The translations under genes were made by a program, and so were the position numbers. The notes below the pieces were generated by a model that worked only from the letters and a program-made list of their open reading frames with translations, was not told the DNA's origin and searched no databases. A stretch of DNA of 8,958 nt from JAYXXU01 sp049301135 (GTDB lineage Bacteria; Pseudomonadota; Gammaproteobacteria; Pseudomonadales; Moraxellaceae), in the NCBI GenBank assembly GCA_049301135.1, contig JBAQKP010000150.1:1-8958 (forward strand), given 5' to 3'. Each line of letters begins with the position of its first letter. The stretch's first letter is position 1. This document shows, in pieces, positions 1 through 6,225 of this stretch.

Positions 1-624
1 GCATCTTTGATGAGCGGCTACCAAAGCGATCCGTATAAAGTGCTCAGTGTGGTCAATGCCAGCGGCAATCTGTTGGCTGAGGCGACTGCACCAAATCGCG
101 GCGTGTATCTGTTTGAGAGTCGTCCAGATTCACGTACCCGTCATAGCATTTATAGCGGCTTGAAGTACGGTTTTGATCGCGGTGATGTGCTGGAAACTTC
201 GTATCGGTTTACCAGTGATGATTGGGGTATTCAGTCGCATACACTCGATGCCAAATACCGCTATCACTTCGCTGATCAGCAGTATTATGTCGAGCCACAC
301 CTGCGTTATTACAGCCAAAACGCGGCGGATTTTTATCATGCGTACTTACAACAAGGTCGTGATGTGAATGTATCTGCGGGCGGCGTGCAAGCCTTGGTGG
401 ATAATGCGTCGTCGGATTCGCGTCTTGGGGCATTTGATGCGGTGACGTATGGGATTAAGTTCGGTATGCAGTTGCCAAAAGATCGTGAGTTGACCCTGCG
501 GGTTGAACAGTACGAGCAGCAAGCGCAAGATGTGAAGCAGATTGGCGGGCAGTTGAGCAATCAAATCCTCCAGCCTGATCTGTCGGCCACGTGGGTGCAG
601 TTGGGCTACCAATTTAAGTGGTAA
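1..624 (+). CDS. DUF3570 family outer-membrane beta-barrel protein, C-terminal part (5' end outside window)
   Basis: The reading frame is open from base 1 (Ala-Ser-Leu-Met-Ser-Gly-Tyr...) to a TAA at 622-624, so the 207 residues seen are the C-terminal part of a longer protein. The visible start carries GYQSDPYKVLSVV, which I recognise as a conserved segment of the DUF3570 family. The rest is a succession of amphipathic beta strands with alternating aromatic and polar residues (for example LDAKYRYHF, YVEPHLRYYSQ, VTYGIKFGMQL). It ends in WVQLGYQFKW, an aromatic-terminated last strand typical of barrels assembled by the BAM complex. Outer-membrane location is therefore inferred from pattern. 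The biochemical role of DUF3570 proteins is not known to me; related loci often hold a small DUF4266 lipoprotein, a thioredoxin-like protein and an ApbE homologue. ApbE is indeed the next gene here; the others, if present, would lie upstream of the window. Family call fairly sure, function unknown. Confidence 0.82.
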   Translation, partial: ASLMSGYQSDPYKVLSVVNASGNLLAEATAPNRGVYLFESRPDSRTRHSIYSGLKYGFDRGDVLETSYRFTSDDWGIQSHTLDAKYRYHFADQQYYVEPHLRYYSQNAADFYHAYLQQGRDVNVSAGGVQALVDNASSDSRLGAFDAVTYGIKFGMQLPKDRELTLRVEQYEQQAQDVKQIGGQLSNQILQPDLSATWVQLGYQFKW

Positions 625-658
625 TCAAGCCGCTGTAGTCTGATGATGATTTTACCTC

Positions 659-694
659 CCCTGCCGATGGGTTAACCTGTCGGTGGGTTTTTTT
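659..694 (+). terminator. Terminator-like hairpin between the DUF3570 gene and apbE
   Basis: CCTGCCGA (660-667) pairs with TCGGTGGG (680-687), eight pairs of which two are G-T. The stem can extend inward through GGTTAACC to a TTAA loop. Seven T residues follow (688-694). This is the shape of a rho-independent terminator for the DUF3570 transcript. It ends only 14 bases before the proposed apbE start, leaving no room for a promoter downstream. The hairpin would therefore be part of any apbE message and may act as a partial terminator or attenuator. Confidence 0.7.
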
Positions 695-708
695 GATCGG
701 GTGATAAG

Positions 709-1617
709 TTGAAACTTGAAAAACAGCAAAGCCTGATGGTTGGGCAGTTTGCAGCGATGGCGAGTGATTGTCAGGTGTTGTTGGAAACTGATGATTTTCG
801 CTTGGCAGCGCATCTGCTGGCGGGTGTTGCGACGGAATGTCGCCGGATCGAAGCCAAATATAGCCGCTACCGTGCCGATAGTGTGATCAGTCAGATTCAG
901 CAGCAGGCTGGCCAAGCGGTGCAGGTCGATGCCGAAACCACGCGGTTGCTGAATTTTGCTGACTTGCTATATCAGTTGTCTGATGGCTTGTTTGATATTA
1001 CTTCTGGCGTATTACGACAGGTCTGGCGCTTTGATGGCAGCGACCGATTGCCTGATCCAGCGCAGATCAGCGCATTATTGCCCAAGATCGGTTGGTCAAA
1101 TGTCGAGTGGTCAGGGCAAACAGTAGAAGGCAGCATTGTCCTGCCGCTGGGCATGCAGCTTGATTTGGGTGGAATCGGTAAAGAATACGCGGTTGATCGC
1201 TGTTTTGATTGGGTGAAAGGTGCGTTTTCGGGTGCGTTTTTAATTAACTTCGGTGGCGATTTACGCAGCAGTAGTTGGCAGAACAGTGGCGTGCGTCAAA
1301 ACGGTCAGGCATGGCAGGTTGGGATTGAGCAGCCAGATCAGGCGGGCAGTGCGGTCACAGTGGTTGCGCTGGGTGATGCGGCACTGGCAACCAGTGGTGA
1401 TGCCAAGCGTTATCTGCTCAAAGATGGCCTGCGCTATGGGCATATTCTCAACCCAAAAACCGGCTGGCCAGTTGAGGCTGCGCCTCGCTCACTGACGGTG
1501 CAAGCCGAAACTTGTACGCAGGCGGGCATGCTGGCGACTTTGGCGATGTTACAAGGCGCTGGCGCGGCAGATTTTTTGGCTGAACAAGTGGTGGAGCACA
1601 CATGGATCGTCGATTGA
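709..1617 (+). CDS. apbE: ApbE-family FAD:protein FMN transferase homologue, no signal peptide
   Basis: 302 residues from a TTG at 709. An in-frame TGA at 694-696 limits the start; an ATG at 733 (residue 9) is the alternative. ApbE enzymes transfer FMN from FAD to a Ser or Thr of a target protein, using a divalent metal. Family hallmarks in order: EAKYSRYRADSVISQI (48-63), GLFDITSGVLRQVW (93-106), LDLGGIGKEYAVD (151-163), GAFLINFGGDLR (175-186), ALATSGD (225-231), HILNPKTGWP (245-254) and AGMLAT (272-277). In the usual family motif ADALAT, the Asp is a metal ligand; here it is Gly273, while Thr277 is kept. I see no lipoprotein or Sec signal, although most ApbE proteins are periplasmic, so a cytoplasmic location is inferred. 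It follows the DUF3570 gene and overlaps the response regulator gene by 16 bases. Family membership is sure; catalytic activity is less so. Confidence 0.88.
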   Translation: MKLEKQQSLMVGQFAAMASDCQVLLETDDFRLAAHLLAGVATECRRIEAKYSRYRADSVISQIQQQAGQAVQVDAETTRLLNFADLLYQLSDGLFDITSGVLRQVWRFDGSDRLPDPAQISALLPKIGWSNVEWSGQTVEGSIVLPLGMQLDLGGIGKEYAVDRCFDWVKGAFSGAFLINFGGDLRSSSWQNSGVRQNGQAWQVGIEQPDQAGSAVTVVALGDAALATSGDAKRYLLKDGLRYGHILNPKTGWPVEAAPRSLTVQAETCTQAGMLATLAMLQGAGAADFLAEQVVEHTWIVD

Positions 1618-2285
1618 TTGGACAGCGTATCTTACTGGTTGAAGATGATTTAATGCTGGGCGAATCGCTGCACGAGGTGTTGTTACAGCAGGGTGCTTTA
1701 GCCGACTGGCATAAAGACGGCGAGCGACTGCGGCACAGTCTACGGCAGCATGCGTATGATGTGTTGATTTTAGATGTCGGATTGCCGAAGCTGTCGGGCT
1801 TTGAGTTACTGCAATTGATTCGCAATGAACAGTTTGATATTCCGGTGCTGATGCTGACCGCGCGCGATCAGTTGTCTGATCGGATTCGTGGGCTGGATCT
1901 GGGCGCAGATGATTATGTGCTCAAGCCGTTTGATCTGGGCGAATTGCTGGCGCGGCTGTGTGCGTTGATTCGGCGTGGGCAAGGCCGTTCGCAACCCAAA
2001 CTGACGCTGGGCGCACTGAGCCTTGATCCAGTGTCGCATCAGGTCGAATATCAACAGCAGATCGTACATTTGTCCAAGCAAGAATTTCGCTTATTACATG
2101 TATTGCTGGAGCATGTCGGGCAGGTGATGACCCGTGATCATTTAGAGCAAGTGTTGCTGAGTGATGGCATTGAAATCGAAAGCAATAGTTTAGAGGTGCA
2201 TATCCATCATCTGCGCAAAAAAACCGATCCCAAACTGATCCGCACCTTGCGCGGTGTTGGTTATATGCTCGTCAATACTGCATGA
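1602..2285 (+). CDS. OmpR/PhoB-family two-component response regulator (QseB/PmrA-like)
   Basis: 227 residues. The ATG at 1602 has GGAG five bases upstream (1593-1596) inside the end of apbE, and the 16-base overlap suggests translational coupling. The receiver domain spans about residues 9-122: acidic pocket E14-D15-D16, phospho-acceptor Asp58 in ILDVGLP, Thr86 in MLTAR and Lys108 in YVLKPF, all intact. A winged-helix DNA-binding domain (about 131-226) follows, with LSKQEFRLLHVLLEHVGQVM and SLEVHIHHLRKK, and ends in RTLRGVGYML, the standard OmpR-type C-terminus. It should be phosphorylated by the histidine kinase encoded next and act as a transcription factor. The gene symbol is left blank because QseB, PmrA and similar regulators cannot be separated by eye. 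Targets are unknown; the coupled apbE and the DUF3570 gene are plausible ones by position only. Confidence 0.95.
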   Translation: MDRRLIGQRILLVEDDLMLGESLHEVLLQQGALADWHKDGERLRHSLRQHAYDVLILDVGLPKLSGFELLQLIRNEQFDIPVLMLTARDQLSDRIRGLDLGADDYVLKPFDLGELLARLCALIRRGQGRSQPKLTLGALSLDPVSHQVEYQQQIVHLSKQEFRLLHVLLEHVGQVMTRDHLEQVLLSDGIEIESNSLEVHIHHLRKKTDPKLIRTLRGVGYMLVNTA

Positions 2286-2322
2286 GCGACTGCATGAGCG
2301 ACTGCATGAGCGACTGCATGAG
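2279..2322 (+). repeat. 12-base tandem repeat, 3.7 copies, at the regulator-kinase junction
   Basis: The unit TGCATGAGCGAC occurs at 2279-2290, 2291-2302 and 2303-2314, followed by the partial copy TGCATGAG at 2315-2322. The three full copies are identical. The array begins on the last codons of the response regulator gene and fills most of the 46 bases before the kinase start. Each copy contains ATGA. The unit is a multiple of three, so copy changes would preserve all frames while changing the spacing. In the kinase frame it reads His-Glu-Arg-Leu repeats without a stop. Confidence 0.95.
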
Positions 2323-2335
2323 AGGATTCACATGA
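2282..2335 (+). other. 17-codon mini-ORF bridging regulator stop and kinase start
   Basis: ATG at 2282 reads MSDCMSDCMSDCMRGFT to a TGA at 2333-2335. Its ATG overlaps the regulator stop (ATGA 2282-2285) and its stop overlaps the kinase start (ATGA 2332-2335). A ribosome ending the regulator could thus reinitiate, cross the repeat and be delivered to the kinase ATG. The overlap geometry is read directly from the sequence; translation and a coupling role are inference. It may be only a by-product of the repeat. Confidence 0.25.
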
Positions 2336-3753
2336 CCACAACGCGGGCGGGTCGGTCGATTTATCGGACACTGCTACGAGGTACATTACTGGCATTGCTG
2401 CTCGGTTTGTTGGTCAGTAGTGTGCTGAGTTATTTGGCGACGCGGCATGAAGTGGCCGAGTTGTTCGATGCGCAACTGATCGAAAATACCCGCGTGCTTA
2501 AGGGTTTTATTAATCATCCCGCGACCGATGTGGATTGGTTTCGTTTACAGCTGTCATTACAAGAAGCCGCCAATCTCGGACAAAATAGCCAAAGCAGTCC
2601 GCAGATTTTGGGACGCAGCCATGCCTACGAAAAAAAACTGGCCGTGCAGGTTTGGTCAGCCGATGCGCGGCTGGTAGTGCGCTCGCCGAGTGCGCCGAAT
2701 CATGCACTTGCGCCCTTAAAAACCGGTTTAACCCTGTTCAAAGGGCAGCAGCACGATTGGCAGGTGTACACCGTATGGCTGGAGCAAAATCAGCATTGGT
2801 TAGTCGTTGCCGAACAACTGGATATTCGAGCGGAGCTGTCACTGAATATTTTAGCCAGTGTGTTGTTTGGGATGTTATTTGGTTTTGCAATCGCGTTGTG
2901 GGGCTTGCGTCGCCAACTCAAAATTGGCTTATTTCCGCTAAGTGCGCTCGGTACAGCGATTCAGCAGCGTAGCGTGGATGATTTAATTCCGATTCGATTG
3001 AGCCAAACACCCACTGAGCTACAGCCAGTGGTGGATGAGCTCAACTTGTTGTTAGATCGGCTACAAGCGACATTGAGTCGTGAGCGGCGGTTTTTAGCCG
3101 ATGCGGCACACGAGTTACGCACGCCACTGGCGGTGATTTTATTACAAGTACAGCAAGCGTTAAGTTTGCCCGCAGCACAGCAGCACGCCGTGTTAAGCAA
3201 GCTGCTCAGTAGTGTACAACGCAATCAGCAAGTGGTGGAGCAGTTGCTGCTATTGGCACGCTTGGACAGTGATACGGCCAGTTTTCAGCCGGTACAATTG
3301 CGCCTAGATGAGTTGTTGCGCGAGGTGATTGCGCAATTGATTCCATTGGCGTTGTTGCGCGAGGTGGAGATTGCGTGTGACGCTGTGCCAGTCACACTAG
3401 TGGCAGAGCCTGCGCTGTTGGTCGCGCTGCTGCGTAACCTGCTGGATAACGCGATTCGGCATAGTCCAGACCAGTCATTGATTCAGGTGGCGTTAAGTTG
3501 TACCGAAGACTGGGTCAGCGTACAGATCACCGATCAGGGCGGCGGGATCGCCGAGCAGCAAGTCGGCGCGATGTTACAACGCTTTGGGCAAGGCGAGCGG
3601 GTAGATCGTGGCGGTGCTGGGCTGGGCTTGGCGATTGCGCAGACCATTACGCTGCGGCATGCGGGCATGCTCACGTTAAATAATCATGATGATCTGATCA
3701 GCGGGCAGCGTGGCTTGCGGGTGAAGGTACAGTTGCCGCGTGGTTTGCCATGA
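2332..3753 (+). CDS. Membrane sensor histidine kinase, QseC-like
   Basis: 473 residues from the ATG at 2332, preceded by AGAGGA (2321-2326) at good spacing. The frame stays open upstream to a GTG at 2254, which would add 26 residues including HERL repeats from the tandem array; the ribosome site favours 2332. Layout: first membrane helix about 14-36, periplasmic region about 38-165 (starts with VAELFDAQLIENTRVLKGF, like the 2CSK_N sensor region of QseC proteins), second helix about 171-192, HAMP-like linker about 193-245, then HisKA with phospho-acceptor His260 in AHELRTPL. The ATPase domain has the N box LLRNLLDNAIRHSP (Asn373), G1 DQGGGI (401-406) and G2 GGAGLGLAIA (427-436). All catalytic motifs are intact. 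It forms a pair with the regulator encoded before it. The signal sensed cannot be told from the sequence. Confidence 0.93.
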   Translation: MTTTRAGRSIYRTLLRGTLLALLLGLLVSSVLSYLATRHEVAELFDAQLIENTRVLKGFINHPATDVDWFRLQLSLQEAANLGQNSQSSPQILGRSHAYEKKLAVQVWSADARLVVRSPSAPNHALAPLKTGLTLFKGQQHDWQVYTVWLEQNQHWLVVAEQLDIRAELSLNILASVLFGMLFGFAIALWGLRRQLKIGLFPLSALGTAIQQRSVDDLIPIRLSQTPTELQPVVDELNLLLDRLQATLSRERRFLADAAHELRTPLAVILLQVQQALSLPAAQQHAVLSKLLSSVQRNQQVVEQLLLLARLDSDTASFQPVQLRLDELLREVIAQLIPLALLREVEIACDAVPVTLVAEPALLVALLRNLLDNAIRHSPDQSLIQVALSCTEDWVSVQITDQGGGIAEQQVGAMLQRFGQGERVDRGGAGLGLAIAQTITLRHAGMLTLNNHDDLISGQRGLRVKVQLPRGLP

Positions 3754-3771
3754 CGATCTGTTGCTGCGTGA

Positions 3772-3780
3772 TGCTATAAT
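3772..3780 (+). promoter_or_regulatory. Extended -10 promoter for tsaE and downstream genes
   Basis: TGCTATAAT at 3772-3780 is a perfect extended -10 element (TG-N-TATAAT), 18 bases after the kinase stop. No good -35 hexamer lies at 16-19 bases upstream, which is tolerated by extended -10 promoters. Initiation is expected near 3787, giving a leader of about 27 bases to the GTG at 3814. No terminator separates the kinase gene from it, so readthrough may add to expression. Confidence 0.6.
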
Positions 3781-3813
3781 CTAGCCTGATTTTGTTTGGC
3801 TGGATATCACACC

Positions 3814-4302
3814 GTGACCGATACATCTGTCCTTGCCCAGAGTTTTTTCATCACTTTGGCTGACGAAGCGGCGAGCCAGCAACTGGCGATGCAGCTTGCC
3901 CGACATTGCAGGCAGGGTGTGATTCATCTGGTTGGCGATTTGGGTGCGGGCAAAACCACCTTGACCCGTTATTGGTTACAGGCGTTGGGGCATCAGGGCA
4001 ATGTGAAAAGCCCAACGTATACCTTGATTGAGCCTTATGAAATAAAGGGCCAGCCAATTTATCACTTTGATCTGTACCGTCTGAACGATCCGTATGAACT
4101 GGAGTTGATGGGGATTCGAGATTATCTCGAACAACCGAATGCGCTGCTGTTGATCGAGTGGCCGAGCAAAGGCGAGCCGATTGTGCCGCAGGCTGATCTG
4201 TTGATTCAGTTGACGGTCGCCGGTGAGCAGCGGCAGGCGACCCTCACCGCGCACACGACGAATGGTGAGCGGGTGCTACAGGCATTGCAATATGTGGGAT
4301 GA
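3814..4302 (+). CDS. tsaE: tRNA threonylcarbamoyladenosine biosynthesis ATPase TsaE
   Basis: 162 residues from the GTG at 3814; E. coli TsaE is of similar length. A TTG at 3796 would lie only about nine bases after the predicted transcription start, so GTG is preferred. TsaE is the P-loop ATPase that works with TsaB-TsaD in making t6A at position 37 of ANN-decoding tRNAs, in the cytoplasm. Visible motifs: Walker A GDLGAGKTT (41-49), KSPTYTLIEPY, HFDLYRL (Walker B region) and LIEWPSKGEP, all typical of the family. It is the first gene after the promoter at 3772-3780, and its last 11 bases overlap mutL. In many gammaproteobacteria amiB sits between tsaE and mutL; here it is absent. Confidence 0.95.
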   Translation: MTDTSVLAQSFFITLADEAASQQLAMQLARHCRQGVIHLVGDLGAGKTTLTRYWLQALGHQGNVKSPTYTLIEPYEIKGQPIYHFDLYRLNDPYELELMGIRDYLEQPNALLLIEWPSKGEPIVPQADLLIQLTVAGEQRQATLTAHTTNGERVLQALQYVG

Positions 4303-6187
4303 TGCTGTTGACGCAACCAAGCCTTTGCGCCGGATTGCGGTACTACCGCCACAACTCGCCAACCAAATCGCTGCTGGTGAGGTGGTCGAGCGTCCGGCCT
4401 CCATCGTCAAAGAGTTGATCGAAAATGCGCTGGACGCAGGTGCAACTCAGATTGAGATTCGGATTGAGCAGGGCGGCAGCACGCTGATTGAGGTGTCGGA
4501 CAATGGCGGTGGCATTCATCCCGATGATCTACCGTTGGCGTTGTTGCGACATGCGACCAGTAAAATTCACACGGCAGAGCAACTGGCCGCGATTGAGACC
4601 TTAGGTTTTCGCGGTGAAGCACTGGCCTCGATTGCTGCGATTTCACGGCTGAGTCTGTCCAGTAGCCAGCGTGACGACGGCGTTGGGCTTGAGGTCTGGC
4701 TAGAACGCGATACCGCACCACAGGTCAAGCCAGTCGCGCAGCCACGCGGAACACGGGTGGTGGTGCGCGATTTATTTTATAACGTGCCAGCGCGACGTAA
4801 ATTTTTAAAAACCATCAGCACCGAATTTAGCCATATCGAAGAGGTGATTCGGCGAGTGGCGTTGTTTCATTTTGAAGTGGGTTTTCGGCTCAGTCATCAA
4901 CACCAAGTGCGCTTGGATTTACCTGTTGCCGATGAGGGACGGGCTCGCTTGCAACGGGTCAAAAAAATCCTCGGCCATGCCTTTGCTGACAGTGCATTGT
5001 GGTTTGAAGCGGAGACGTTGACCGGTAAAATTGCCGGTTGGCTCGGTCATCCGGCGCAAGCACGCGGCCAAGCCGATCAGCAATACCTGTACGTCAATGG
5101 CCGTGTGGTGCGTGACCGTACCGTGAGTCATGCGCTGCGCATGGCGTATGACGGCGTGTTACATGGGCAGAAGCATCCGAGTTTTCTGCTGTTTTTGACG
5201 CTTGCGCCCGATCAAGTCGATGTCAATGTACATCCAACCAAACATGAGGTGCGTTTTGTCGCAGGGCGTGAAGTGCATGAGTTTGTGCGGCATCATGCAC
5301 GTCAGGTATTGGCGCAACACCAACAGCCCGCCGCACCGGTTGAGCTTTCGGCTGCTTTGTCAGGGATGTTGCCAGTCGCGCCGATGCTTGCCCAGCCGAC
5401 CCAGCAAGATCGTTTGGTGTTGTCCGTGTCCGATACCGCTACAGATGCTGCCCATCCCGTCAGTGCAAAACAGTGGTCATATCCGACGCAACCGCGTGCT
5501 GCCCAGCCCAGCGCGGATCATGTGCATTCGGGGGTGGCGGCGTATCTGTCCGGTCTGCGTGAACCTGCTGTTCGAGAGGATGTGCCGCCTGCGCCAACCG
5601 TTGAGTATCCACTCGGTTTTGCGTTGGCGCAGTTACACGGCGTGTATATTTTGGCGCAAAACCAAACCGGCCTGATCATGGTCGATATGCACGCGGCGCA
5701 TGAGCGGATTTTGCTCGAACAATTGAAGCAGTCATGGCAGCAAGCCGCGTGGCACAGTCAGCAATTGTTAGTGCCTTTGGCGGTTGAAGTCACTCATCGG
5801 CAGGCCGAGCGCGTGACCCAGATGCAGCCTGTGTTGCAGCAACTAGGCTTGGACATCGACCAAGCCGGTGAGCAACAAGTGCTGTTACGTGCCGTGCCGG
5901 CGTTACTGGCCAAAGGCGACCTGACCACGTTGGTACAGGCGCTGTTGTCGAGTGTGCCAGACAGCGATGAAACCGATCTGTTGACCCAAGCGCGAGATCG
6001 GATTCTGTCCACCATGGCCTGTCATGGCGCGGTGCGTGCTAATCGCGCGCTCAGTCTGGCCGAAATGAACAGCCTGTTACGCCAAATGGAGCAGACCGAA
6101 TTTGCGGGTCAGTGCAATCATGGTAGGCCTACGTGGCGGGCGTTTCCGCTGGCGCAGTTGGATAAATTATTTGCGCGTGGTGATTGA
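4292..6187 (+). CDS. mutL: DNA mismatch repair protein MutL, endonuclease-type
   Basis: 631 residues from the ATG at 4292, inside the end of tsaE; the conserved N-terminus LPPQLANQIAAGEVVERPAS begins at about residue 18. MutL couples mismatch recognition by MutS to strand incision and removal. The GHKL ATPase domain is intact: KELIENALDAGA (Glu41, Asn45), DNGGGI (70-75), ATSKI (88-92), GFRGEAL (105-111) and the later VDVNVHPTKHEVRF. A low-complexity Gln/Ala/Pro-rich linker follows (about 350-445). The C-terminal domain carries DMHAAHERILLE (465-476), matching the metal-binding motif DxHA(X)2E(X)4E of nicking MutL proteins, plus QLLVPL, ACHGAVRA (from 576) and CNHGRP (608-613). E. coli MutL lacks these and relies on MutH. 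Here MutL probably nicks DNA itself. miaA starts 38 bases later, probably in the same operon. Confidence 0.97.
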   Translation: MWDDAVDATKPLRRIAVLPPQLANQIAAGEVVERPASIVKELIENALDAGATQIEIRIEQGGSTLIEVSDNGGGIHPDDLPLALLRHATSKIHTAEQLAAIETLGFRGEALASIAAISRLSLSSSQRDDGVGLEVWLERDTAPQVKPVAQPRGTRVVVRDLFYNVPARRKFLKTISTEFSHIEEVIRRVALFHFEVGFRLSHQHQVRLDLPVADEGRARLQRVKKILGHAFADSALWFEAETLTGKIAGWLGHPAQARGQADQQYLYVNGRVVRDRTVSHALRMAYDGVLHGQKHPSFLLFLTLAPDQVDVNVHPTKHEVRFVAGREVHEFVRHHARQVLAQHQQPAAPVELSAALSGMLPVAPMLAQPTQQDRLVLSVSDTATDAAHPVSAKQWSYPTQPRAAQPSADHVHSGVAAYLSGLREPAVREDVPPAPTVEYPLGFALAQLHGVYILAQNQTGLIMVDMHAAHERILLEQLKQSWQQAAWHSQQLLVPLAVEVTHRQAERVTQMQPVLQQLGLDIDQAGEQQVLLRAVPALLAKGDLTTLVQALLSSVPDSDETDLLTQARDRILSTMACHGAVRANRALSLAEMNSLLRQMEQTEFAGQCNHGRPTWRAFPLAQLDKLFARGD

Positions 6188-6225
6188 TTACGCTGTTTAA
6201 AATCTGCTGAACAGATGGAGTCACA

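Noticed and set aside
2279..2314. Tandem repeats as binding sites for the response regulator
   Set aside because: OmpR-family proteins do bind direct repeats, but usually at about 10-11 base spacing. The repeat lies downstream of the regulator promoter, inside the operon, and does not resemble a known box.
2254..2331. 26-residue N-terminal extension of the kinase, including HERL repeats, from GTG 2254
   Set aside because: The ATG at 2332 has a good ribosome site and places the first membrane helix at a normal distance from the N-terminus. The extension would start deep inside the regulator gene.
5202..5675. 157-residue plus-strand frame inside mutL
   Set aside because: It overlaps the MutL linker in another frame, has no recognisable motif, and mutL covers the region continuously.
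6171..6203. Possible promoter before miaA (TTGCGC and TAAAAT)
   Set aside because: The spacing of 21 bases is too long and the -35 match is weak. The 38-base gap may still hold a weak promoter, but I cannot support it.
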